Under the pieces are notes generated by a model. That model did not search any database. It was not told where the DNA came from and saw only the letters and a program-made list of their open reading frames with translations. Below are positions 1 to 12,021 of a DNA stretch of 64,000 nucleotides, piece by piece. The first letter of the stretch is position 1, and every line of letters starts with the position of its first letter. The DNA comes from Parachlorella kessleri. Taxonomy: Eukaryota > Chlorophyta > Trebouxiophyceae > Chlorellales > Chlorellaceae. A program made the position numbers and the translations under genes. Location of the stretch: contig BBXU01001569.1 in assembly GCA_001598975.1 (NCBI GenBank), forward strand, positions 38,094 to 102,093. The letters are read 5' to 3'.

Positions 1-217
1 TAGCTCCAAGGTCGCTGACACAATGGCTGTGACTGACCCGGCAATGCAATGTAACAGCAGGAGGTTTGCTAGCTGCGTGCCCTACCGACAGGATATCAGA
101 TGGCAGGAGCCGGCATGGCGACATGGCGGGCATAGCAGCTGCAGTACGAAGGGCGCCGTGCATGGAAGCCATGGGTCCCCGGTCAAAGCTGCAGACGTAG
201 ACAGGGGCGTGCGCAAC

Positions 218-3200
218 TCAAATCTGACTGCTGCCTGTCTCTGGCTGATCGGAAGAAGACCAACTGCAGCACGCTTGCAGCAGCGCTGCATCCCTCCTGG
301 CCAAAAAAACAGATGGGGCAGCTGCACAGTCACAGCATGCCATTTCAAAAGCATGCCTTGACCCAGGCACTGAACATCCCCTGCAACCCCATCTGCAAGG
401 AAGCCCACCCCCCACAGCTAAGCAGCTCCTATGCCACCTAACCCAAACCAACTACCCACCTGAAGCGCACATGCACCAGCCCATCGAAAGTGCCCTTAGC
501 GTCTCCACCCTTCTCCGCTTTCAAGCTGCCTCTTAAGGAGGGCAGCCATGCAAGCAAGGGCGCAACGTCTTCCGAGGTCCAGAAGGCGCCAGGCATGCGC
601 AGGAAGCAGGAAGACAGCTCCATTCCCACCAGTGTGGCAGCTATCTCTCGCTCCGGCCGGCGTCCAGTTCGCAGGTAGACTGCAGGCAGCAGGACGTGTG
701 AGCCGCTGATGGAGGTTCTGGGCTGAGGGTTGCTCGCATTGGAGCGTTGCTGAGGGGCGCTGCGGGCTGTTGGGTGGAAAGTGCATGGTGTCAACCAGGG
801 CGCACTTATAGGGTGTCAACCAGGGCTCTCCAGTGAATTCAGTAGTTTCACATAGAAAACAGTTGAACAGTTGAAGAGACAACACCATCCGATTTTAGGC
901 AGGGGCTCTCCTTCAGTGGGTGGTTGTGCCAAGCCCACAAGAGCAAAGTGGGTCTCACATGCCGGGATCAGGGCATTTCAAGCACACAGCACAAGTGGTT
1001 TCCTTTGTGTGGTCCTCGACGGGATACAAATGCCAGTGCGCCAGATAACACCTGCCCCGCCCTCCTGTACCTGTGTCTCCAATCACCAGTGTGGGCCGCC
1101 CTTCAGAGAGCCCGGGCACCTCCAGCTGGCAAAGCAGGCGCAGCGCCTCCTCATCTGCAATTGTCAGGGTGTTGATAAGATTCGTTCTCTTAACGCATGA
1201 ATGTGGTAGGGAATGACACAATTAAGCCTGGCTCCCTTCTTCCTATGTTGCGGACAACTGATGCTCTTGGTTTCTTTCAAAGTCAGCAGGTTAAGAGTTC
1301 ACCGCAACGTTTTGGGCAGTACGCAGGTAGCCCTACAGGACGGCTTGCCCAACACAGCAACCTTCATAGTCCGACAGCGTAGCAAGCACTCTGTCCCCCC
1401 CCTCCTCGCCTTTCCTTGCCCCTGCACCTGCGGTAGGTTGCAGCCAGTCGGGTGCCACCGGCGCTCGGTAAACCCTGCCATGCCGCAGCCCGTCTTGCTC
1501 CAAACATGCACCAGAGTGGGACGGGGACCACAGCGTGTAGCGCCAGGGCCCCTTGGACGCCGCAGGAGCCTCCAGGACAGCAAATCTCAGCCGCACATTC
1601 CACAGGTCATACCTGCAGGTGGCCGGGCAGGCTACCATGTAGGGATCAAGCACACCCAGAGTGCCACAGCTGAGGTGTGCAAGCTGCTGCGACCAGGGCC
1701 CGGCAGCACAGGTGAGCAACGACCGTGTGGATCAGCAACATGCTACATACTGCATGTCTGTAGGCAATGGAACTTGCCAGGTTGTGCCAACATGACGCAG
1801 TCGTACCTCCTAACTCTAGCCCAGCTGCCAGGCATGATACCTGACGCATAATGCAATGTAGCATGCTTCCGGAAGTATTGTAAGCAATCACAGTTGCCAC
1901 CAAGTCATGTAGGCCCCGCAGCAGTGGCATGCACGCACGCAAGCAACTGCTGATGTGGGTGGTGTGCAGAAGTGCATTGCACACAAGTACCTACATAGCA
2001 ATACTGGTACCTGGCAATGCCTTGCTCCATCGCCATCTCCTCCAAGAGCAGCAGGCGCCTGTATGCATGTCAGAGCAAGGAAAACTGCATGAAAGCCCCT
2101 TAACCCTGCCAGGGCCAACAAACACAGTTGTGGGTATCATGTATAGACACGGCTGAGCTGCCTTAGAACACAATTGTGCCAAACCAGGGAGCCTGCACGA
2201 GCAACGCCGTACAGCGAGCATAATCCCACCAGCACCCCTTTAGGTATAATAGTGCAACGCTGAGCAAATTGTCTCATAACTATCCTCTCCTTCAAGCACT
2301 GCTCCAGCCAGGGCGGATTGCCAGCAGTCCTGTGCACCTGTACTTGAGGGCTGCTTCTTGCAAGGATAGCTCGGCCGCCCCTCCCTCCTGCGGCGCTGCG
2401 ACGCCGGCAGCCCAGACCTTGGCTCCAAGGCCCTGCTGGTGGGCAGCTGGCATCGCTGGCAGTAGGGACAGCCGCCCATGCAGCACTGCAGACCGTGAGG
2501 AGCACAGCTTGACTGACTGTGAAATGAATCAAATTTGGTGGCTTCTGGCCAGCAAGACGTCCACACTGGCCTGCTGAGTGGTCTTCAACATACGCGCACG
2601 GGCTTGGGCAAGCAACTAGCTTGTTGTTTCCACGGCACGGGAACGACATATCAGTGAAAATATCACAGTGCCTCAACTGGTTGTCCTTTGTTTCGGCCAT
2701 ACCGCAAGCCAGCACATTAAGACCAGTCTTCACTATCCTCTGACTTGCCAAACCCGCCAGACCATCTGCGGGACGCCACCGCAGGGCCTCTCCCCCTTCC
2801 ATCGTCAGGCGCACACTTGTCCCTGTTTAAGCTACAGTAACACCCTCCACCGATACCAGATATATAGCCAAGGTCTCAGCTCAGCCTCCCAGACCACGGA
2901 GCATACCTGACCGTCCCCAAAGAAACTGCTGGGGTGAGGCCTCCGTCCAAATGCGCCGCAGCGACTCTGCCACGAAGGGCTTGGCCTCCACGCTGAGCAT
3001 GCTGCGCACCTCGCCTGCCCGCCTCACCAGCGCCACCGTCACCTCCCGCCCCACAGCAAACACCTTGTAGCCACCAGGGGTTTCACCAGGGGCGGCCGCG
3101 ACCGGCGCTGCCGCGCCTGGTGCGCGCAGGCTGCTCCCTGGCACTGCATCGGCGGTAGCCACCGCTGACCCCAGGCTGTCAAGGTAGGCTGCTGCGGGTG

Positions 3201-6143
3201 AGCTGCCAGGGACTGCCAGCACCAGCAGCAGGAGCTGCTTGAGCAGCCCTGTCTCGGCGGCGCGGTGGATGCCGTCCGCGGTGGAGAGGGCTATGGTGAG
3301 TGTGTGGCAGGCGCCTGGAAGCAGCGGTACTGCTCGGTGTCCTGCGTGCATGAGCTGATATTGCTTGTAAGCTGCTGCTACTGACAAACATGGTACGTCT
3401 CAGGTGCAGTACATTGGGCACACAAATGAGCCGTCAGTGATGGCCACGCCGCCATTGTCACCACGCCGCCACTGTCGCTACTCCAGCCCAGGCTCACTAG
3501 GCTCCGACCAGCTCAAGTGCATGTTGGCTAAGCGCAACACTTGGGTGTGCGTTGCACCCAAAACGACATGAACGCACAACCACATGTTGCGCTTCACCAA
3601 CATGTACTGGGACAGTCGAAGCTTAGTGAGCCTGGGTGGCAACATGGCCTGGTCCCTACGACATACACTCCATGTACATGACACAACTGACACCCCTTGC
3701 ACACCGCCCTGCCAGACCCAGGTTGGCTGCATGACAGATCGCCAATACCGGATGCCATAACAACCTTACACATATAGCACACTTGGTGCACAAGACTCCC
3801 TAGTCCAAAACGCAACAACGGACAGTGAGTGTACCCACTGCAGAAGTACCTCCTCACCTGCCCCTGACAGGAACAGCTGTGCCTCGTCGACCACAGCCAA
3901 GGTGTGGGGCAGCTGGGGGTAAAGAATGCCACCCAGCACCCATACTTCCCTCGCGCCCCCTGTGTTGCTTATCGCCAGCGGGCGCAGCTTGAGCAGGGGA
4001 CTGACAGCGGGCTGCTTGGCACTGGGAGTCGCCAGCTTGCCATTCCGCGCGTCCTGCTGCTGCTGCAATAGATCCGCACTCTCATCCTGATGGGACAGCA
4101 GCTGTAGCATATCCAGAATGGATGCATCAGGGTCCCCTGCAGGCCAGCCTGCACCAGCTGGCTTGCTCCCATGCCTCCTGCTGATTTGTGCACTGTTCCA
4201 CTGTGCCGCCACTGCAGCTGCCACACCCATAAAAGCTTGGCCGGAAGCTGGGGCCACTTGCTGCAAGCCAAAGTCAATGCTGGGCCCCACCTCAATGCCA
4301 AGCCCAGCAGGCTCGGCCTGCTGCACCTGCCCCTGCTGCTGCTGCTGCTCACGCTGCCCTGCCTGCTGCTTTGAGCCGCTCCTTGCATTCCTGCTCCCAT
4401 CCCCTCTCCCGCTGCCAGCCTGGCCGCCTCTGGCTACAGCCTCCAGTGGTGCAAGCCGGCAAGAAGCCGCCCACTTTTTCAGTGCCTGCGCTGCCAAGCT
4501 TCGCAGCTGCTCAGCTTGTCCTGACGGAGAGTTGAAGGGCCGCAAGATTGGGGGTGCCTCCTCGATAATGGCAGCCGGGGGCAGGGGTGGCAAGGGCGGG
4601 AGGTCAGCAGCTGCTCCTGTTGCAGAGTCCTTGGCAGTATCAGTATCAGGTGGGAGGCAGGGCTGGCACAGGTCGGTAGAAGCTGCCACAAGCTGTATCG
4701 CTGCTGCAGCCAGTGCTGCAGGCTGGATAGGGTCCCCAAGGGCGTGCGACTCAGACACCCCTGTCCAGCTAGACTTCATTCCAGACGGTGTGCTAACCAG
4801 GACCTGCATTTGCAAGTGACAAAAGCTGTGAAAAAAATGTGGTAGCAGGAGACCTATGCAAGTAGGTCAGGTTAACTGCAAAGCATTCTGGGAGCCGCGG
4901 CTTCATCACAGGCCTTACCAAACTTCAGAGGGCCCAGGAGGAATCCCCGATACACTTGCGCCTGCCACTGCCAGCATTGGAAAGGGCGAAACATCATAAG
5001 CCTATGACAGACCATTCTTCCACGAAATGACTTAACACTTACGGTGCCACCTGCCTGCACTGGGTCAGCCGGCAGTGCTTCGCCGGACAGGAAGCACTTC
5101 TTCAACTCCTCCAGCATGACACCACAGCTGCGGGCAACTTTGCTGCTGCTCCATCCCTGCAAGGTGTCCACGGCAGCCTGTGCCGCATGGACTGTCAGAT
5201 GAAGCTCCGCACTCGGTGGATGCTGGCTGCTGTGATGTGGCGGCTTTGCGCTGGCGCTGGCGCTGGCGCCAGGGACTTGATGTTGCATGGACCCTGCCAG
5301 GACTGTCAACAGTCGCAGGAGGAGCCACTGTGGCAAGGGGCCTGGCAGGTGGGGGAACAGCCACTCAAGCCGTTCCAAGGCTTTGGCTGCAGCGCGGCAC
5401 AACTGCGTCATCTTGAGAGGCGACGCTTGCATGAGCGAGGCCTCAGTTTCTAAACTTGACTGGGTCTCTGGTGAGCGGACTACGCTTGCAGCCAAGGCTG
5501 GCCTTGGGTTGGCTGCTGCCCTGGGCTGCGAGGGTGGAGATCTGCCAGCTGGCACGGAGGCGGCCCTCGGCTGTGGGAGCGGCGGAAAGGCCAGAGGATC
5601 AAGAGCATAAGGGAGCGGCATGAGGCTGATAGGCTGAGGGACGGGGTGCAGGTACGGGGGCTGCAATGGGAGCGGCGGAATGGAAAGGGGCATGGGCAGG
5701 ATTGCCGGCCCGAGAACTAGTGGTGGAGAGCCAAGGAAGCCTGGCGGCATGAGGGGATAGGGAGGTCCAGGAGGGGCTACCCACATGGGCGGGTGCGGGG
5801 CGGAATGGTGAGAGGTTGGGGAGGGGGAGCCATTCACCGCCACTGAGAAGCTCGTGCGAGGCTGCGGCGTAGAAGTGGGATGCAGATCAAAGGGGTCATC
5901 AGGGAATGCTGTAGGGAATGCTGTGGCAGGGCTGTGCTGCTGCTGTTGCCGCTGCTGCTCCTGCTGCTGTCCTACAAGCCCCTGCTGGGATACTTGTTCC
6001 TGCTGCGGCTGCGACTCCTGCAGTCTTGCTTGCGTGGAGAGGTGGCCAGGGACTGTTGAAGGGACCTTGGGGAGTTCAGCTCCAGGTGATTGAACGCCTG
6101 AGGTTGCAGCCTTGCCGCCCTGCACCGCCTTCTTCCTTCCCAT
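218..6143 (-). CDS. Uncharacterised Pro/Gln-rich protein, 8 exons, about 1123 aa
   Basis: Exons (minus): 6143-5043, 4803-3858, 3314-2907, 2516-2338, 1686-1428, 1154-1071, 679-460, 392-218. Phases agree at every junction and total 3372 nt with a TGA stop. The N-terminal third is low complexity: a Gln run, then a long Pro/Leu-rich stretch. Next comes a more ordered helical part (LEWLFPHLPGPLPQWLLLRL, around residue 270). The middle has a second Gln-rich spacer and the segment HTLAVVDEAQLFLSGAG. The C-terminal half has compact, conserved-looking segments (YDLWNVRLRFAVLEAP, RPTLVIGDTG, EIAATLVGMELSSCFLRMPG). I do not recognise the family; a multi-domain DNA- or RNA-binding scaffold is one guess without proof. 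The last exon (GCRGC, CCDC) is the least certain, and the true end could lie left of the window. It starts 322 bases from, and divergently to, the DUF4795 gene. Confidence 0.6.
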
Positions 6144-6464
6144 CTCCTGCCCAACCTGCCCAACTGTCCGGCCTCCTGGCTAAGGGAACCCCGCTTTAGC
6201 CTGACTTGGCATGTCTAGGCCTGCTGCATAAAATCATGTGCAGACTGCCTGACTGAATGGGTAATGGCGAGCGCGCATCGCCGCCAAACATGCACAAATT
6301 ACTCTCTGTGTTCAGCTTTCGCCTTGCCAACAGGCTCAGCAGGCGGCACAGCATGGTGCCAGCGCCCAATTGCCAATTGCATGGGCCACGGCCTCCCTTG
6401 CACGGCTCCTTCTCAACACACCGTTCACACTCATTCCTGACCTCAGCCTATATGGCTTGGAAGG
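6144..6464. promoter_or_regulatory. Shared divergent promoter region, unknown gene / DUF4795 gene
   Basis: This 321-base gap lies between two start codons on opposite strands (6143 minus, 6465 plus), so it must hold both 5' UTRs and probably a shared promoter. I see no clear TATA box. The call rests on gene layout only. Confidence 0.4.
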
Positions 6465-9400
6465 ATGGAAGCTCTACTTCTCGCTCCCCCTGAGCCAAAT
6501 CCAGACGTCGCGGCCTTACTTTCCCAAAGCCTGCTCATCCAGACTCCACTACAGGTACGAGACTTCAATCTATGGCCGGAGCTTGCCCGCGGCGCCGCAA
6601 TCACAGGCGTTCACGGCTTGTGGTTCCCTGCAGGATGTGCTGGCCGCGCTCTTCGACCGCCTGGGCAGCCAGTATAAGTGCATCGTGCAGCTCCAGGACC
6701 AGCTTGCTAAGGAGCGGGAGGCTCGTGAGCTGCTTAGGGATAAGATCGACTTTGTGGTGAAGCATACAGAAGATGGGAACAAGGCACTCACTGATGAGGT
6801 GTTACGCAAGTTTGAGGAGAAGCTCTTGGAGTTTGCAAGGGCAGCGGAAGCAAAGAATGAGAACTCCAAGCAGGTATGAACGCAGCTCGAGAGGTCGTCC
6901 TACTCCATGGCAAGGTCGGCGACGTTAAAAGCCGGCCTTTTTGCGACTTGACAGGTAACTTGGTGTCGTGCAGGCCATCATCCATCGCATATCCTGTGTC
7001 GAAGAAAAGCTGGAAGGCGCTGACAATATTGGAGCGGCTTGCCAGGCAGTGACCGATGTTTGCAGTGTTTTGGGTCTAACTGTCCCCCAGGCAAGTCTTA
7101 CTGCCTCTCGCAGCTGGGTGTATAGCCTATCTTCGAAGCGTTCTAAAAGTGTGGGTGACAGGCTTAGCTCTGGGCTCAAAATGCCACCTCCGGTCCACCA
7201 GGTGCTTCTCCTCACCTTTTCTCACAGACAGAGAGGTTATATACAGTTCCACCTGTGCAGGAAAGGTTTAGTGAGACCTCGGGCCAGCGGAGGAGCAGTA
7301 GCAGCCCCTTCTCACTACCGTCCGCATCGCCCCCCCCTGGAAACCTGACGATCTCGCGCCGCTCTTCCGTTGTTGTTACACCCAGCCTGGGCCCTATTGT
7401 AGAGGAGTCACCCAGGGCTGCAGCAGACGTGAGCGCAACAGCCAGCAGTGGTGCTGGCTTGGAAGAGGCTTCCCTAGCGCAGCTAGGCGGTGCCAGAGCT
7501 ACTTTGGATGCCCAAGGCGCAGCAGCTGGTGAGCCGGCTGGCACTTTGTCGCCTGTCTCCTCTCGACGCGGCTCACCTCGTGTTGCGCTTGCTGAAGGTC
7601 CCCAGCCGACTGTTCTTCCAGCAACGCCTGGGTTGGACCAGGATGGCAGTGGGCAACACAGACAAAGCCAAGGAAGCGATGGGTTGGGGACACCTGGCGA
7701 GGTTGACATCATCAGGCAGAGCAGCCCAAAGCTGTCCCCGAGAGCACCTCAGGATATGGGGGCTTCACAAGCGGGCCTTGAATCAGTCTCTGCCGCCCCT
7801 GATCTAGCCGCCTCAAGGCCAGCAAGCTTCCCTGGCAGCCCTGCTGCTCAAATGGGCATGGCCGATGGTGCGGCAGCAGCAGATGGCCAGGAGGCCATCT
7901 TGCCTCCTCAGGCAGAAGGGCGCCAGGAGCCAGCTAAGATTCCGACAGATGAGAGGCAGTGGCAGGCTGGCCAGGATGGTCAGAGCACAGTGGAAGCATA
8001 TGGTGAAGCAGATTACCCGCATCAGGGCCAGGGTGAACATCAGCAGCAGCAGCAGCAGGAGGGCGGGGCGCCCCTGGCTCCTGCTGAGAGCGCCTCATTT
8101 GTTGCTCTGCTGCACTCCAAGTCTCCCGCTCTGCGCAAGGTGGCAGACGTGGTGAACATGCTGCGCCGGCGGCCTACTGTGCAACAGAGCGGGCTTCTGT
8201 GGAAGCTGCAAACCTCACTGCATGACACAGTAGTGGAGCAGGAGAGGCTGAGAAGGTGAGAGGCTACTGTACCTGGATAAGCCAGCACGCTGTGATTGGT
8301 GTGGTAGGGGGCGAGGAAAGGACCCTGCTGGTGTTCTGGCTTGTAAGTATAAGCTAGACCTAAGGACCTGACCTGGATCCTGTCGTGTACAGGAGAGGAA
8401 CTGTCCTACGAAGTGCCTGATTACCTCGTGGCCGTAAGTCTTAGTTTCATTAGAGTGTGCAGTGAGGTTGAGACCCTAAAGTCCCAGCTGGAGCTTACCC
8501 AACAGAGTACCTCAGAGGGCCTCCACGCATGCAATGAGCACATTGACGCTGTAGAGGACAGGATGGAGCAAGTGCAGGTGTGTTAAGTGTTTGGCGCTTG
8601 GCTATCACCCGTGTGAGCCTGGCCTGGGAGGTCTTGCAGTGGCTTTGCACACACAAACTCGCGGCAGCCAGTCTTTGCCTTTCATATGGCGTGCTCACAC
8701 CATTTCACACTGTCACGTCCTTATTTGCAAGACTCCTGACTGGTTGCAGGCAGATGTCTCTGTGCTGAAGGACCGTGACGCAATGCCCAACATCTCCTTT
8801 GCTGACCTGAAGGCAAGTCACACTGTGCCGCTGGGGAGAGTGACTGTGTTGCACCTGCTGTGTGGCGCAAGTCCGTGTTCATTGAAGAAGACATTGGATC
8901 TAAGTATCGCAGGTGCTGGAAGACAAGGTGAATGTCATGGGGAGCCAGGTGGCAACTGGAGATTTCCGACTTGGGGTGGTGGAAGAGCAGCTCAATAGGT
9001 GGGTCACAGCTAATGATACTAATTAACATTCGTGAATGTGGCAGGGGTTCTTAAGGTGGCATGGGCCTTGAGAGGGCCAACTGTCTATCTCGGACATGTT
9101 CTGTAGGGACCTAGTGTTCCTGGGCGAGCGGCAGTGCAAATGAGTGACTTGCCGACAGTGTCTGCCTTTTTAATTTGCAGCCTGAAGGCTAATGAGACAG
9201 CCAGGTCGCTATGTACCCCTGATGAAGACAGCCTGGCGGTGCTCCAAAGCCACCTGCTCAGCCAGCAACAGAAGCTGCAGAAATACATGGACTCTCTGGC
9301 AAACAACATCAACAATGGCATTCCTGGACAGGTCAGTGCTGCAAGGCTCAGAGTTGACAGAAGCATATCCGTGAGAGGCTGTCATATTGTCGTGTTTCGC

Positions 9401-11255
9401 TAGCCACCGTAGCTCTGGCAACCTACCTCTGCCATATACACGGCTTGGGAAGTGCAGCAACCCCTTCTGTCCCGCCGGGATGGTAGACAAACCTGCACCA
9501 TATTCCGCTCATAGTTGTGCCAGCTTTACATGCTCCAGGTGAACAGTGCGGTCAATGCGACCGTTATGGACATCTCCAGGAATCTTGAGCGTCGGTTGGC
9601 AGAAAAGCTGGTGTCTAAGCAGGAGATCCAAGCCCTTTCAATCAGGGTAAGAGCTGGTTGGCCATGGTTCCTTCATGGCTGAGGGCTCTGAGGGTTGAGA
9701 ATCCCCACGTGACCCAAGAGTGTATCTAGAAGAGTATGAGGGCCAGGTGCAGACGGCAGCAGTTTTGTAGCAAGACAATGTGATGATGGACTGCCGAAGC
9801 CTGTTTGTTAATGCTGCGGACATCATAAGCAGTTGGTGAGCAGGTGTTGTTGAAACGTGTCCTGCAGGTGTCCAGCAAGATCACTCGTGATGAGGTGGAG
9901 CGCATGATGCGGAAGGTGCAGCAGAGCATACCACAGGCGCATGCACCTGCGTCCGGCGTACGCTTCAAGTGCATCAGGTGAGCTGTGACAAATGTCCCTT
10001 CATGCTATTGTGTCTCTCAGCTGGGCCACAGTCGTGGATCTAGCTTCTAGATGTATTCACCTATCGGGTAGGAGCAACTTTGCAACTGAGTAACCATGGC
10101 AACTGACCCAACTCCAAGTTGTTAGGTGGAGTGCCCATGGTGGCTTTTGTCAGTCTGTGGGATCACTGGCCCGAACGCAACTGTAATACAAAACTAAGAA
10201 ATTCTTCTGAGTGGCTGCCCTGCAATTGCAGCTGCGACTCCGATCTTCAGCCTGTCATATTTGCCTCAGCCCCTGGCGGCGGTGCAGCCGCTGCCAACCT
10301 ACGCTATTCACAGCTGCCAAGTGTATCACCGGCGCGTGAGCCCAACACCGTGCCGCAGCCTGGGAGGCCGGTTTCACCGCCCTCGATACTCCCCAGTGCA
10401 CAGCAGAGCCAAGCCATGAGCAGGGCAGGCAGTGCCTCGCTGCCCCGCCGCGCAGGCTTGGGCGCTCCGATCAGCTGGTTGCACCAGATGCGCCGTGACA
10501 GCAGCGGCAGCTATCAGGGGAGGCAGGCGGGTGGCGACGCAGCAGATGCGGCCAGTGTGGCCAGCTGGGATGGCATGGCAGCAGGGGATCAGGTGGAGGG
10601 TGGAGGAACTGCTGGAGCCCTGCCCCAGGAGATGTATGGCACTGGGCAAGGGATGAGCAGGCGAGGCAGTGGTAGCCTAATGCAGCTGGGGATGATGGGC
10701 AATGCCAATGAGCCACTGCTGCGACCGCTGAGCCGAGAAGGTTCTGGCAGTCCAATGGCAGGTGGAGACCCCCGCCGCCTGCTGGCTTCATCCGATGGCA
10801 TCGGGGCAGCTGGGCAAGCTGAGGGAGGCTCCTTGTCCACCCGCTCATCAAAGTTGGCACTGCCAGCGTTAAGCGGGCAGCAGAGCGGGGCGTCAGCTAG
10901 GATCAAGGCGGTGACCGGTTCCACCAGCAATTCTGTTAGAGGGAGTTTGAATGGAGCTGGCACCGTGCCCTTGGCGGCTGAGGGGAGCCTCACCATCCAG
11001 CCGGCCATCGTGCACCAAACGCAACAGCAGCAGCACCCTTCCAACTACTCGCCGCCCCGCTCCAAACGACCGCAGACGGCCAGCTCCCAAAAGACGTCTA
11101 CTGTTGATGTTGGTACGGACGACCAGCCAGCAGCGCCACTGGAGGCACGAGTTGAGCGGAGCGCTGAGGCGGAAGCAGAGTACCCTGCAGCGCTGCCTGC
11201 AAGCGCTGATATGGCCAGGATGGCTTTAGACCAACACACTGCCGTTGAGTCTTAG
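6465..11255 (+). CDS. QRICH2/DUF4795-like coiled-coil protein, 11 exons, about 1032 aa
   Basis: Exons: 6465-6554, 6634-6873, 6974-7090, 7261-8255, 8463-8577, 8750-8812, 8913-8998, 9181-9331, 9539-9646, 9868-9977, 10232-11255. Exon 2 encodes a charged coiled coil ([20 protein letters not shown]). Exon 4 is Ser/Pro/Ala-rich low complexity with a CAG-encoded Gln run near 8041. Exons 5-10 form a second heptad-rich region ending in FKCISCDSDLQPV, created across the last splice junction. A coiled coil followed by FxCxxCDxxL is the hallmark of DUF4795 as in QRICH2, a sperm flagellar protein in animals. The 340-residue tail is again Ser/Gly/Ala-rich. Two introns start with GC rather than GT (7091 and 8813), both inside a perfect AG|GCAAGT site. 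Likely role: axoneme or centriole structure. Family call fairly confident; function inferred. Confidence 0.75.
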
Positions 11256-12021
11256 TTTATGTGAACAGCAGGAAGCTGTGCGGCTTCTGCAGGCAGGTGA
11301 TTGACAGACTGGTACTCTCTTACTTTTCACACTTATGTACATGAACACATTAGACCTCGACAACTTGTTGGTGAGACCAGTTGCCTGAAGTAGCTCTCCC
11401 TCATGTCTTTGGGTCGGTAATGGTCTAGCAAGTAAGGACCAGCCTACGCCTCGCCTGACAAGCTTGCTGTTGACCCGCATCGAACAAAGTGATATGCTGA
11501 CACTCATGGCACGGTCCTGTGGCCGTGGGCCCTTGGACTAGATAGACTAGGGCTGTAGCAGGCTTTGAAGTGAACCACCAGTGAGCCGCCGGGAGCAGAC
11601 TTCACAACCAGGGAGATGCGTCACAAACCGACCTGCCATTTGCTCGAAAGCGTGCCTCCAGGCCTGTCTAGCATTTGTAAGACGCTAGAAGGTTGTAGAG
11701 TGCTCCACCTGCTACTAGCATAGTATCCTATTACCTCCTAAAAGCGTCTGTCGTGCGGAGATAGCGGGATACCTTTGCATCCACGCTTACAGATTAGACC
11801 TACCATGTACACTCTCAGTTGATCTCCTTGCCACCCCAAACCAACCAAAGCACATTGTGGAGGTAGGCTTGGCGCTCGGGACATTCGGCGCCCTCACCAT
11901 AGCACGCGCGGCAGCTGCCAGACCTTGCACGCCTTTAAAGCGACTCTTACGGATGAGCTTAAGTAAGCCTTTCACTTGCTAGCTTTGCGTGGCATCTTCG
12001 TAAACTGGATCACAGCTGCCC
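11256..12021. other. Intergenic: DUF4795 3' UTR and DGAT2 promoter
   Basis: There are 766 bases between two plus-strand genes. A TGTAA motif, the usual green-algal polyadenylation signal, occurs near 11675 and could end the upstream transcript. No convincing coding segment is seen. The DGAT2 promoter should lie in the last few hundred bases. Confidence 0.4.

Noticed and set aside
1213..1851. 212-codon plus-strand open frame
   Set aside because: It is antisense to an in-phase minus-strand exon (1686-1428) with better protein character; it shows no family signal.
4118..4819. 233-codon plus-strand open frame
   Set aside because: It lies antisense to the Gln/Pro-rich exon of the unknown minus-strand gene; it is Cys/Ala/Ser-rich low complexity and has no splice partners.
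8392..8434. Possible small exon in the DUF4795 gene (ACAG|GAGAGG...GTGGCC|GTAAGT)
   Set aside because: Both splice sites look good, but including it breaks the frame (TGA) with the flanking phase 2 introns; it could be a regulated poison exon, which cDNA would show.
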